NCBI GenBank assembly: GCA_037447655.1
Contig: JBBHKE010000765.1
Span: 252,559 to 316,558 of the forward strand
DNA from: Zygnema cylindricum
Taxonomy: Eukaryota; Streptophyta; Zygnematophyceae; Zygnematales; Zygnemataceae
Direction: 5' to 3'
DNA: 64,000 nt
Under the pieces are notes generated by a model. The model made no database searches. It was given only the letters and a program-made list of their open reading frames with translations, and was not told the DNA's origin. Positions within the stretch are counted from its first letter, which is position 1, and each line of letters opens with the position of its first letter. This document shows, piece by piece, positions 23,904 through 34,277 of this stretch. The position numbers were made by a program, and so were the translations under genes.

Positions 23904-24500
23904 TTCAAACGTCCTGAAGCTTTGCCACAATGTAGATAATATACAAAAGAACATACACACAAAATTTCGATCAATGCCGCTCACAAATCTGTGAGATAAT
24001 TAGAAATGAAATTACATAAAACTGAGTGTACAGTTTTCATATCATTTGTTCCTAAAAATCAAATTCACTAAGTCCTACTTTTATACACCGAAACTACACT
24101 AAGCTGTACGGAGGCATTCCAGCCGTACATCTAACATTCTATCACAAATATTTACACCGAAGTTCAGACAACGTAAAGTGATAATGATCTAGTCACGCCT
24201 CGTCACTATTTGTTGGCGGCGGCTGTCAGCGGTCCGATTACAGGATTTGGCACCCTAGAATTGACTTCACGAAGTCCAATGGTCCTGCCGAATTTCCGTA
24301 CGTCCACGGAGGATATACTCACGCATTCTCCCAAGCGACGTCACGTGTCCCAAGTGTGAATGAACGATGAACTCCCAACTTCAGTGTCACACTAATTTCG
24401 GTAAGTACTGAACCAAACTCAACCAAAAATAGCTTAAGTCTTGAACAGCTCTTTGTCAGAGCTGAGGCATAAAGAGGACTAAAGCTTTCTAAAAACAACA
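23904..24500 (-). repeat. Family-C LTR, partial
   Basis: The minus-strand LTR start TGTTGTTTTTAGAAAGC is at 24500 and it runs left to about 23904, where satellite takes over. The gag-start end is lost. It belongs to the short C form, lacking about 100 bp between ATTCTA and CAAATATTTACACC that the C2 LTRs have. It abuts the 3' LTR of C2 exactly at an LTR terminus, which suggests insertion of another family-C copy into that LTR. Confidence 0.85.
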
Positions 24501-25297
24501 GTAGTCATCGTAGAACAAATCAAAAGAGGAAGCTTCTATAAATACCGATGGCTGAACAGCAACTTTGACAGACTATAACTTTCATAATACACGCCCTAAT
24601 GGTCGTTAAAATTTTTCACAGTGTAGATAACATACAAAGGAACACACACACAAAATTTCAATGAATTCCACTCACAGATTTGTGAGATATGCAGAAATGA
24701 AGTTACATAAAACTGAGTGTACAGTTTTCATATCATTTGTTCCTAATGAATCAAATTCACTAAGTCCTACTTCTATACATCGAAACTACACTATGCTGTA
24801 CGGAGGCATTCCAGGTGTACATATAACATTCTAACACAACAAATACTGTGAGTATAACTGTGTACTGAAGGTATGTCATAAACCACATTCTCAACACTGA
24901 ACAACTAATTCACTACAGACAAAATTCTATTCTACCAAATATTTACACCGAAGTTCAGATAAACGTAAAGTGATAGTGATCTAGTCACGCCTCGTCAATA
25001 TTTGTTGGCGGTGGCTGTCAGCCGTGCAATTATAGGATTTGGCACCGTAGAACTGACTTCACGAAGTCCCGTGGTCCTGCCGAATTTCCGTACGTCCACG
25101 GAGGACATACTCACGCATTTCTCTCAAGTGAGGACGCGTGTCCCAAATGTGAATGAACCATGAACACCCAACTTCACTGTCACACTAATTTTGGTAACCA
25201 CTAAACCAAACTCAACCAAAAATAGCTTAAGTCTTGAATAGCTGTCGTTCCCTCACAACTGAGGCATAGAGAAGACTAAAGCTTTCAAAAAACAACA
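24501..25297 (-). repeat. 3' LTR of C2, lacking its gag-start end
   Basis: On the minus strand it begins TGTTGTTTTTTGAAAGC right after the polypurine tract and continues to the gag initiation context (CGATGACTAC at 24501-24510), where the neighbouring LTR begins. It carries the long form of the family-C LTR. An inverted repeat TGTACGG ... CCGTACA, clear in the 24098 and 40599 LTRs, is degenerate here near 24798-24822. Confidence 0.9.
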
Positions 25298-25312
25298 CTC
25301 CCCTAAAGCTTT
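25298..25312 (-). other. Polypurine tract of C2
   Basis: The minus strand reads AAAGCTTTAGGGGAG immediately before the 3' LTR, matching the family-A and family-D tracts. Confidence 0.82.
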
Positions 25313-25359
25313 AGACTCTGCTAGTCACTCAGTCCACATGCATTTCTACCGAACTTCAA

Positions 25360-26788
25360 TTAGGGAGCAAGTAAGGGTTTTGTCATCATATTAGCCACCA
25401 TTTGCTCATCCGGTAAATAACTCAACTTAAAGACTTTTCCCATCACCTTTTCTCTTACAAAATGTAGCTTGATATCAATGTGCTTACTCTTAAAGTGATG
25501 AATGGGATTAGATGCAATAGCAATTGCTGCTTGATTGTCACACCACACTATCTGTGGTCTAGATTGTATAAAGTGAAGCTCTTGGAGAAGAGTCTTTACC
25601 CAAAGTAATTCCTTAACTGCTGAGCTCGCAGCCATGTACTGAGCCTCCATGGTAGACTGAGCTGTTACCTTCTGAAGTTTGTTGCTCCAGCAGCAAGTTC
25701 CACTTCCGATTTTCAAAATGTATTCGGTGGTGGAGCGTCGGCTGGGCATATCTCCGTAGTTCGCATCGCTCCATGTATGAATTTTGACTTCCCCTCCACC
25801 GAGAGAGAGTCTAAGATTTCGAGTTCTTCCAAGATAACAAAGAACTCTCATTGCTGCCTCATAGTCCGACTTCCTTGGATTTTGCAGGCTTTGGCTCAAG
25901 GCTCGAACCGCTGCTACGATGTCGCGAAGAGTACAGTTCATGAAATAAATGAGGCTTTCGACAATATGCCTGTAAGGAATGGAGGACATAGAATCTGCCT
26001 CCCCTGAATCTAAGAAATCATCAACCAAAACACCACCATCCGTTTCCGTGCCCTCCAATTTCTGCCTGAATTCCATAGAAGTGGCACTCCCCTTTGCGTT
26101 TGACATGCCAAACTTTTCTAACATGTTCTTGATTGCTTCCTTTTGAGTTAAATAAATAATTTTTTGTTTCCTGTCTCTTTCTACTTGAATTCCTAGAATA
26201 TATTTAGTCTCACCCAATTCTTTCATTTCAAACCGGGAATTCAAAGCTAATTTTATTTTATTCATCTCATTGATTGATTTGCTAAACAGTAGCAAATCAT
26301 CTACATAAACTGCCACATAAATCACTCCATTATCACCTTGCATTACATAGCTTGAGTGATCTGAACTGATCCTGGTAAAGCCAAGATTGGTTAAAAACTC
26401 ATCTAATTTCAGGTTCCATTGTCTCGGAGCCTGTTTCAGACCATACAAGGACTTCAACAGTTTACTGACCAGATTTTCTTTCCCTTTTTCTGCATATATC
26501 TCTGGCTGCTTCATATAAATTACTTCCTCCAAATCAACATGCAAGAAAGCCGTCTTAACATCCATCTGATGCAATTCGATATCCTCTAATAGCAAGAGAT
26601 AGCAAAACTCTAACAGTAGGAAAGCGAACCACAGGAGAGAAGGTCTCTTCATAGTCAATTCCCTCCTTTTGGCTAAATCCCTTAGCAACCAGTCTAGCTT
26701 TATATCTCTCAATTGTATTATCAGGATTCAATTTTAATTTGAAGACCCACTTACAACCGATAGCTTTCCGGTTCGGTGGGAGCTCCAC
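25360..26788 (-). pseudogene. C2 RT and RNase H, frameshifted
   Basis: The N-terminal RT part ([31 protein letters not shown]) is open in 26555-26788, and the rest in 25360-26712, with a frameshift near 26590. The catalytic box Y-V-D-D-L-L is intact, as is KSLYGLKQAPRQWN. RNase H follows (CCWSSKLQKVTAQSTMEAQY, W-C-D-N-Q-A-A-I, HHFKSKHIDI) and ends MMTKPLLAP near the polypurine tract. Most of the catalytic text is conserved, yet the frame break prevents an RT product from this copy. Confidence 0.88.
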
Positions 26789-26898
26789 AAGTTCCCAAGT
26801 TTGACTTCCATAATTGACTTTATCTATTCATTTGTAGCCGAGATCGAAAGATCTTTTTTAGGAACGGAAAAAAAAATCATGAATAGTAAGCGGCTCCT

Positions 26899-27228
26899 CT
26901 ATGCTTGCAGAAAAAGCACTCTCAAGTCGGTCGCCTTGAAGGCGGCTGCTTTGCCTTCTTCCCCCCGGAAAATATAATGCGGGAACTGTTGGTTTGCTAG
27001 CTTGTTGCACAAGGCTATTTTGGGAGGAGCATAGACTAAAGGAGGAGCTCCAGAAGGAATATTAGATGTCCCAGAGGCATTTCGGAGAGTGGTAGAAGAA
27101 GTAGAAGAGGATGGAGTAAAAGGTACTTGCTCAAGAATGATATACTCTTGTATTTTTTCATTCCTTTCAGCTGCATCCATGCTAAAAACGTCAACAGATT
27201 GACTTTCTTCTTTAATTTGAATATTCAT
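26899..27228 (-). pseudogene. C2 integrase-RT linker
   Basis: This open stretch matches by position the variable linker between integrase and RT: VDVFSMDAAERNEKIQEYI(I)LEQ is the counterpart of the family-A DVFSQ...DYIFLEENP segment. A serine/threonine/proline-rich tract follows. No catalytic motif is expected. It is out of frame with both neighbours in this copy. Confidence 0.7.
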
Positions 27229-27264
27229 GGCTGTTTGAAATCATCCTCTCTGAGGATTATACGC

Positions 27265-27960
27265 TCAATAACCTGCTGATTCTATATCATAGCCTAAAAA
27301 GACACCAGATAAAGATTTTGGACTAAGCTTCCAATTAAGAAGATTATCCAAGATAAAACATTTGCTACCAAAAACTCTAAAATGACTAACATTTTGCTTT
27401 TTGCCTGTCCAAACTTCATAAGGTGTCTTACCCCTAACAGCTCGAGTTTCCACTCTATTTCTCATGTAGGAAGTATAATGAAAAGTTTCTCCCCAAAACT
27501 TTGGATCCACACCTTTATCGGCCATCATAGATCGAGCACATTCAGCCAAAGTCTGATTAAGTCTCTTGGCAACACCATTTTGTTTTGGTCTGTACGGAGC
27601 AGTAAATTCATGAGAGATGCCATTTTCTTTCAAAAAATCAGCAAAGGCATGAGATACATACTCTCCACCATTATCCGTCCGCAAAGCAAGAATAGATTTG
27701 CCGTGAAGTTTCTCCGCCCAGATTTTGTAATGCTTAAAGTGAGTGAAGACTTCACTCTTCTCCTTCATGAAGTATATGCGACTATACCAGGAGTAGTCAT
27801 CTATAAAGGTGACAAAGAAGCGGCTGCCACCCAGAGAGGGAACTTTAGAAGGGCCGAAAACATCAGAGTGGATAATACAAAGAACATCTGTGGTTCGGTG
27901 ATCAGAAACTTGTGATATTGAAAGCTTGTGAAGCTCTCCGAGAGCACAACCATCACTTAC
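27265..27960 (-). pseudogene. C2 integrase, catalytic glutamate replaced
   Basis: The integrase core contains LRTDNGGEYVSHAF with the second catalytic aspartate. The third catalytic position reads QNGVAKRLNQT, with lysine where other families have S-E-R (QNGVSERMNRT). The upstream part of the core and the pre-integrase C-x2-C region continue to about 27960 in a disrupted frame. Loss of the glutamate alone would abolish strand transfer by this copy, from what is known of D,D,E integrases. Confidence 0.85.
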
Positions 27961-28100
27961 ATGAGACTCTTATTGACCATACTTGACTCCCTCTATCATC
28001 TCATGATTTATCATCTTAGTAAGTCTCTCATAATGCACATTACCAAGTCTTTTATGCCACAAAACATTATCACATAAGACACTAGAGTAGCAAAATCAAT

Positions 28101-28490
28101 TTAAGTAGCCACGTCTATGCGGTACAAAACTTTTGGGCCTCTAGTTCCTACTAGAGCTACTCTTCCATTCTTGCTCACTATTTTCTTGCCATTTTTCTGG
28201 AGAACCTCAAAGCCTTTGCTTTCAGCTATAGACGTAGAAAACAGATTTTTCTTAAACTTTAGAACATACAAGACATCATACAAAGTTCTCTTAACAACCT
28301 TTCCATCTATCACACAATCAAGATCTATGTTTCATTTGGAATTTGATTCAACGGCATAGCCACAAGTATAAAAGATCTGACGTAAAAGAATAGAAGACAT
28401 CTCCTTAAACTAAGACTTGTTCCAGCACATGTGTGAAAAGCTACCGGAATCCATTATCCATCCGAGGTTCTTTTCTCCTTCCATCATGTC
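28101..28490 (-). pseudogene. C2 protease and pre-integrase remnant
   Basis: The minus strand reads W-I-M-D-S-G-S-F-S-H-M-C at about 28473-28430, the aspartic protease site in its usual gag-pol position. Downstream, 28101-28313 reads VVKRTLYDVLYVLKFKKNLFSTS, matching the family-A segment before the pre-integrase domain. Several stops separate the pieces. Confidence 0.75.
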
Positions 28491-28830
28491 GAGTTTGGCA
28501 AGAGAAAATAACTCTTTGTCATCAGTTTTTGGAAAAGTGATCACATCAAGTGTCGTTTCCTCGGTTGTTTTTTCTTCAATTCCATATCCTCCGCTGAAAA
28601 AGCAACAATTTTATTCGGAGGTTTTTGGGAAATAGGAGGTCCGTGATGTCTCCATCCTTTCCGAAAGGTACCTCTTTCAAGAGCTTTTATATACATAGGA
28701 CAAACTCTGAAGGAGTGACCATCAGTATAGCAATAAACACATTTCTCACACTGAGGATTAAACAGATTCCCTTAATATCTATTTTCCCTCTGAAACTGAG
28801 CCGTAAATGCTACAGGTGGTTTTCCAAATC

Positions 28831-29439
28831 CTAAAACTGTGTGTGTAGCCTCTCTGCCAAGATAAACTCTATAGCTTTTTGCAAATTCCAAAGAGGTTTA
28901 GACAATTTTTTCATTTCATCTAAGGCTCCTTTATATTCATTAGGAAGCCTCTTTAGGAGAATCATGGCCTCATGATACTGGGAGAAAGTCCCCCCAGAAC
29001 ATGCATTTTCTGACAGTAACATTCAAAACCGATTGGTGTATTCCGCCATGCTACCACATATGTACTTATACTTATAGATCTGACCAGCAGTTTTAATCTC
29101 ATGCTGGTCACTAGCTTTAACATAAGAAGATTTCAATGCATCCCACAATTCTAATGCCTTTGTAACATTAATATATGTCATATGCAATTCTTTTCATATC
29201 ATAAGCTTTACAAAATGCAAAGCCTAGTCATTTTTTTGATCAAAGCTGGCATCAGATTCTGCCAGTGATCCATTTAACACATCAATAAGTTTCACTTGCT
29301 TGAAGTAAGACTTAACCAAATCTGCCCAATACAAATATTCGCGTCCATCAAAGACCGGAATTCTTGAAGGCAAACCCGTAACTTGTTGTTGTGAGACAAG
29401 TGCTGGCACTGAAGATGAAGAAGATGCAGCACTAGTCTT
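28831..29439 (-). pseudogene. gag: C2 gag, start codon lost
   Basis: In the intact family-C context (40313) gag starts ATGACTACTGC; here the start codon at 29439-29437 reads AAG. The first 18 codons lie in the LTR, the frame crosses the primer site (Q-Q-Q-V-T-G-L-P) and continues to IPVFDGREYLYW. The gag body continues after frameshifts to 28831-29022 (LPNEYKGALDEMKKL). The zinc knuckle region (about 28600-28830) is too decayed to read with confidence. Confidence 0.8.
29369..29383 (-). other. Decayed primer-binding site of C2
   Basis: The minus strand reads AGTTACGGGTTTGCC directly after LTR end AACAACA. It matches GGTTATGGGCCCACC at 9 of 15 positions; most changes are C/T transitions. Position and frame (V-T-G-L-P) support homology with the family-A half-tRNA site. 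Confidence 0.5.
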
Positions 29440-30228
29440 TATAGAACAAATCAAAAATGGAAGCTTGTACAAATACCAATGGTTGAACAGCAACTTTGAC
29501 AGAATATAACTTTCATAATAAACGCCCTAATGGTCGTAAAAGTTAACCACAGTGTAGATAACATACAAAGGAATACACACACAAAACTTCAATGAATTCC
29601 GCTCACAGATCTGTGAGATATGCAAAAATGAAATTACATAAAACTGAGTATACAGTTTTCATATCATTTGTTCCTAATAAATCAAATTCACTAAGTCCTA
29701 CTTCTATACACCGAAACTACACTAAGCTGTACGCAGGCATTCCAGCCGTACATATAACATTCTAACACAACAAATACTATGAGTATACCTGTGTAGTGAA
29801 GGTATGTCATAAACCACATTCTCAACACTAAACAACTAATTCACTACAGACAAAATTCTATTCTACCAAATATTTACACCGAAGTTCAGATAAACGTAAA
29901 GTGATAGTGATATAGTCACACCTCGTCAATATTTGTTGGCGGCAGATGTCAGCCGTCCAATTATAGGATTTGGCAGCGTAGAAATGACTTCACGAAAATT
30001 CGTGGTCCTGCCGAATTTCCGTACGTCCACGGAAGACATACTCACGCATTTCTCTTAAGTGACAACGCGTGTCCAAAGTGTAAATGAACCGTGAACCCCC
30101 AACTTCACTGTCACACGTATTTTGGTAACCACTGAACCTAACTCAACCAAAAATAGCTTAAGTCCTGAATACCTCTCTCTCCCTCACAGCTGAGTTATAG
30201 AGAGGACTAAAGCTTTCTAAAAACAACA
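29384..30228 (-). repeat. 5' LTR of C2 (845 bp)
   Basis: Minus-strand start TGTTGTTTTTAGAAAGC at 30228 and end CACAACAACA at 29384. It contains the degenerate gag start at 29439 and 18 codons plus two bases of gag. It is longer than the C LTR at 40258-40995 because of about 100 bp (AACACAACAAATACT... region, about 29762-29868). Confidence 0.9.
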
Positions 30229-32288
30229 TAACATACACAAATTGTTTGCAATAACAAGATTTTTTACCTAAATTACACAAAAAATTAGCGATAACAACAA
30301 TTGTTACCTCAATTACACAAACAATTAGCGATAACAGTAATTTTTACATAAATTATACAAACACTTAGCGATAATAAGAATTTTACCTAAATTACACAAA
30401 CTGTTAGCGATAACAAGAATTGTTATCAACTTACACAAACTGTTAGCAATAACAAGAATTGTTACCTAAATTACACAAACAATTAGCGATAACAAGAATT
30501 TTACCTTAATTACACAAACAGTTAGCGATAAGAAGAACTGTTATCTAAATTACACAAACACTTAGCGATAATTGGAAGTGTTACCTTAATTACATAAAAA
30601 GTTAGCGATAACAAGAATTGTTACGTAGATTACACAAAATGTTAGCGCTTATTAGAATTGTTAACTAAATTACACAAACAATTAAATAACAATAATTGTT
30701 ACCTAAATTACAGAAAGAGTTAGCGATTAGGGGAACTATAATCTAAATTACACAAACTGTTAGCGCTAACACAAAATGTTATCTTACTTACACAAACTGT
30801 TACCAATAACAGTAATTGTTACCTTAATTACACAAACAATTAGCGATAACAAGTATTGTCACCTAAATGACACAAACAATTAGCGATAACAAGAATTGTT
30901 ACCTTTAATGACACAAACAGTAAGTGATAACAAGAAATGTTATCTAAATTACACAAACTGTAAGCGCTAATAGGAATTTTTACCTAAATTACACAGAGAG
31001 TTAACAATAAGAAGAATTGTTACCTAAATTACAAAAACGGTTAGCGATAAGCGGAATTGTTACCTAAATTACACAAACTGTTAGCGATAACAAGAATTTT
31101 TACCTAAAATACACAAACATTTAGCCATAACAAGAATTGTTACCTATATTATACAAACATTGAGCAATAACAGGAATTATTATCTAAAATACACAAACTG
31201 ATAGCGATAACAATAATTATTTCCTAAATTACACAAACAGTTAGCAATAACAATAATTGTTACCTAAATTACAAAAAATGTTAGCGATAACAAGAATTGT
31301 TATCTAATTTACACAAACTATTAGCGATAATAGGAATTGTCACCTAAATTACACAAACAGTTAGCGATAATTATAATTGTTTCCTAAATTACACAAACAG
31401 TTAGCTCTAACAAAAATTGTTACCTAAATTACACAAACTGATAGCGATAACATGAATTCTTATCTAAATTACACAAACAGTTAGCGATAACTAGAATTGT
31501 TACCTATATTACACAAACAATAAGCGATAATAAGAATTCTTACCTAAATTACACAAACAGTTTGCGATAACAAGAATTATAACCTAAATTACACAAAAAA
31601 TAAGCGATAACAAGAATTGTTACCTAAATACACAAACTGTTAGCGATAACAGTAATTGTTACCTAAATCACACAAACAATTAGGGATAACTAGAATTATT
31701 ACCTAAATAACACAAACTGTTACCAATAACAGGAATTGTTACCTAAATTACACAAACTCTTAGCGATAACAATATTTGTTATCTATCTTACACAAATTGT
31801 TAGGGATAACAGGAATTGTTACCTAAATTATACAAACAATTAGCGATAACAAGAATTGTTACCTAAATTACAGAAACAATTAGCGATAACAGTAATAGTT
31901 ACCTAAATTATAGAAACAGTTAGCGATACCAAGAATTGTTATCTAGCTTACACAAATTGTTAACGCTAACAAGAATTCTCACCTAAATTACACAAACAGT
32001 TACGGATAACAAAATTTGTTACCTAAATTACACAAACAGTTAGCTTGTTACCTAAATTACACAAACTATTAGCCATAACAAGAATTGTTCCCTAATTTAC
32101 ACAAACTGTTAGTGATAACGGGAATTGTTATCTAAATTACAAAAACAGTTAACGATAATAGGAATTGTTACCTAAATTACACAATTTGTTAGCGATAACA
32201 AGAATTGTTATCTAACTTGCACAAACTGTTAGCGATAACAAGAATTGTTACCAAAATTACACACACAATTAGCGATAACAAGAATTGT
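30229..32288 (+). repeat. 40-bp satellite array S5 (plus polarity)
   Basis: About 51 monomers between C2 and A3. It carries the marker block at about 30600-30810 (TTACGTAGATTACAC, TATCTTACTTACAC). One monomer is shortened near 32041 (GTTAGCTTGTTACC). No gene is seen. Confidence 0.95.
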
Positions 32289-32972
32289 TATTGAAAAGTA
32301 AGCTTTAGTAAGTCTTAGAAATTTGAGTTTAGGCCTTATAATATTATTGGAATACCAAATGTTCAATATTGACCAAATTTAGTGTGGATTTTTTGAAGTA
32401 TCTACAAGATTAGTTATCTTTTAGTAAATTAGTGTGTAGGGCCGCCAATGAATGTATACGTGATAAGAATCACCCGAATTTTTAGGTTATATATATTGTT
32501 AGTGGACAATTTTGGTCCAAACACTTAGATTTTTGTCAATAGATTGTCAACTGAACATTGTACATATTAGATATTTTGAAGATCATTAGAGTATTTAATT
32601 TAATTAGAAATGATCAGTTTGACACAAAATGTAAATCCTACACTGAGTTAAAGGAAGTGAGAGAACTAAGTGCAGTTTAAGGTGTTTTGTGCTCTATTGT
32701 CTTTGATTTGCTTGTAGTACATGTTTGTATGGTTGAAAGACCTCTTTCATTTGTAGTTATGTATCTTACAGTATTGATCTAGTCTGATAGGTATTCCTCT
32801 TTGGGTTTGCTTCCGCTAAAATGTTTGATAATGGCATAGCTCATGCTGCAAGTGCTCCTATTAGCCTTAGTGCTCCACCTACTCCTCTAGGGACAAATAT
32901 CCCAGCTGGTGCAAGTGTGACTCCTAGTGGGAGTGGATCACAGCCAAGTGAGAATGCCCATTACCTTCAACA
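32289..32972 (+). repeat. 5' LTR of A3 (684 bp)
   Basis: Starts TATTGAAAAG, ends CTTCAACA, with the gag ATG at 32821, so 50 codons plus two bases of gag are in the LTR. The extra codons relative to A1 come from an in-frame insertion (T-P-L-G-T-N-I-P segment), showing the LTR-encoded gag part tolerates length change in multiples of three. Confidence 0.92.
32488..32496 (+). promoter_or_regulatory. Candidate TATA box in family-A LTR
   Basis: TATATATAT lies about 200 bp into the LTR and about 325 bp upstream of the gag ATG. A1 has the weaker GGTATAGATATTG at the matching place. An LTR promoter is expected in U3, but this AT-rich context makes a chance match easy. Confidence 0.3.
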
Positions 32973-33579
32973 GGTTATGGGCCCACCGCCCAAATTGCCT
33001 ATTTTTGATGGAACTGACTACTTATATTGGGAAGATATTTTAAGCTCATATTTCGAGGAGAGGGACTTGTCACCCATTGTGGAAGGAACTACCGATGAGA
33101 CTGCGCCGGATTGGAGAAAGAAGAATCTCCATTCCCTCAATGTCTTGAAGCACTCAATGACAAAAGACTTGGTAATGTCCTATCTTGAGATGAAGAAAGC
33201 CTCGCAAGTTTGGTTCAGTCTACGTGCTATGTATGTTCAACTTGATGTCACTGTTCAGACTAATATAACAAGAAAAATCTTTGAATTTAAGTATTTTGGA
33301 GGTAGTATGTCAGATAATTGTCATGGTATGAAAAGATTGTTCCTTCAGAATACAAGTGCAGGTGGGTATTTTTCACCACCTCAGCAGGCTATGTTATTGA
33401 TAAGAACTCTGCCCCATGAATATAAGGGAGCCATGGATAGGCTTAGGGGTCTTCCAGAACGTCAATGGAATATTGCGTTAGCAATTCAGCTTATTTTAAG
33501 TGAAGAAGCTAACCAGATTTCACAAAGAGGTAGTAGTAAGTCCGTCCACGCACTAGTTAACCAGTTTTCAGACTCTTAG
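32821..33579 (+). pseudogene. gag: A3 gag N-terminal two thirds
   Basis: Open from the LTR-located ATG for 252 codons: an S/P/A-rich leader, QQVMGPPPKLPIFDGTDYLYW across the primer site (given here as landmarks), then the gag body (SYLEMKKASQVWFSLRAMY, PHEYKGAMDRLRGLPERQWN). It ends at a TAG in the linker before the zinc knuckle. This is the longest uninterrupted gag start in the window and the clearest view that the frame runs through LTR, primer site and body without a break. Confidence 0.9.
32973..32987 (+). other. Primer-binding site of A3, internal tRNA-iMet type
   Basis: GGTTATGGGCCCACC, identical to A1, beginning at the first base after the LTR and read in the gag frame as V-M-G-P. 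Preservation of all 15 bases in two otherwise decayed copies supports functional constraint in their common ancestor. Confidence 0.85.
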
Positions 33580-34277
33580 AATTGCAGTGGCAGTGGTAGA
33601 GGTAGTTGTCCTAGAAGGTCACCATTAACCTGCTATTATTGTGATAAAAAGGGTGTGTGTTCCGAATGTGTCATGCTTACAAGATAGCGAAAGCCACAAG
33701 AAATTTTTGCTCTGGTTGGGACGAAAGCCGGGTACCTTCTCAATCAGGTGGTCGACCAACTGCTCTTTTCAATGAACTTAAGGAGGAGGATGTAAGCAGC
33801 TTTCCCGACAATAGTGTAAAGAAATATTTAGCAATGGCACAAGCAACGGAAGGCATGGAGGAAGACGAATGGATACTGGACTCCGGTGCATCTGCCCACA
33901 TGTGCCGCAATCGCCATCTATTTGAGAATATTCAATCTATTTCACCCATCAAAATTTATTTTAGTGATGATACCTTTGTTGAGTCAAAAGTAAAGGGGAG
34001 GGTGTCACTTATGTTGAACGTAAAGGGAAAACATGTGAAAAGGGTTTTAGAAGATGTGTCGCATGTCCTTGTTTTAAAAAAAAACTTTTTCTCTACATCA
34101 GTGGTAGAAAAGAAAAGTCTTAAAACTATATTTGAGAATGGAAAAAAAATAGTGAGTAAGAATGGGAAAATAGCTGCAGAGGGATTTGCTGGAAAAAACA
34201 ATTTGTATCAATTGAGTCTTGCAAATGATAATGACAATGATGTTATGTACTCAAGTGTAATCAGTGATTGTAATTAA
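33580..34277 (+). pseudogene. A3 zinc knuckle, protease and pre-integrase start
   Basis: Zinc knuckle residues are seen across 33630-33670 but with a frameshift. From 33657 the frame is open: DEWILDSGASAHMC protease site, FSTSVVEKKS, and the start of the pre-integrase domain up to SSVISDCN, where a TAA replaces the L-W-H of other copies. Role as in A1. Confidence 0.83.

Larger units (their letters stand above)
24501..30228 (-). mobile_element. Family-C Copia element C2 with two LTRs
   Basis: Minus strand: 5' LTR 30228-29384, primer site, gag, protease, integrase, RT-RNase H, polypurine tract, 3' LTR 25297-24501. The LTR start TGTTGTTTTT and end AACAACA form an inverted terminal repeat. The 3' LTR lacks its last ~48 bp, where another family-C LTR starts. 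The element sits in plus-polarity satellite but is oriented on the minus strand. All coding pieces have frameshifts, and the integrase glutamate is replaced, so the copy is dead. Confidence 0.92.

Noticed and set aside
23802-23984. 60-codon minus-strand frame across the satellite/LTR boundary
   Set aside because: Spans the join of array S4 and a family-C LTR; a chance frame.
24535-24545. TATAAATA on the plus strand as a promoter of C2
   Set aside because: It is on the strand opposite to the element and close to the gag start; no support as a promoter.
27382-27915. 177-codon plus-strand frame
   Set aside because: Antisense shadow of the C2 integrase on the minus strand.
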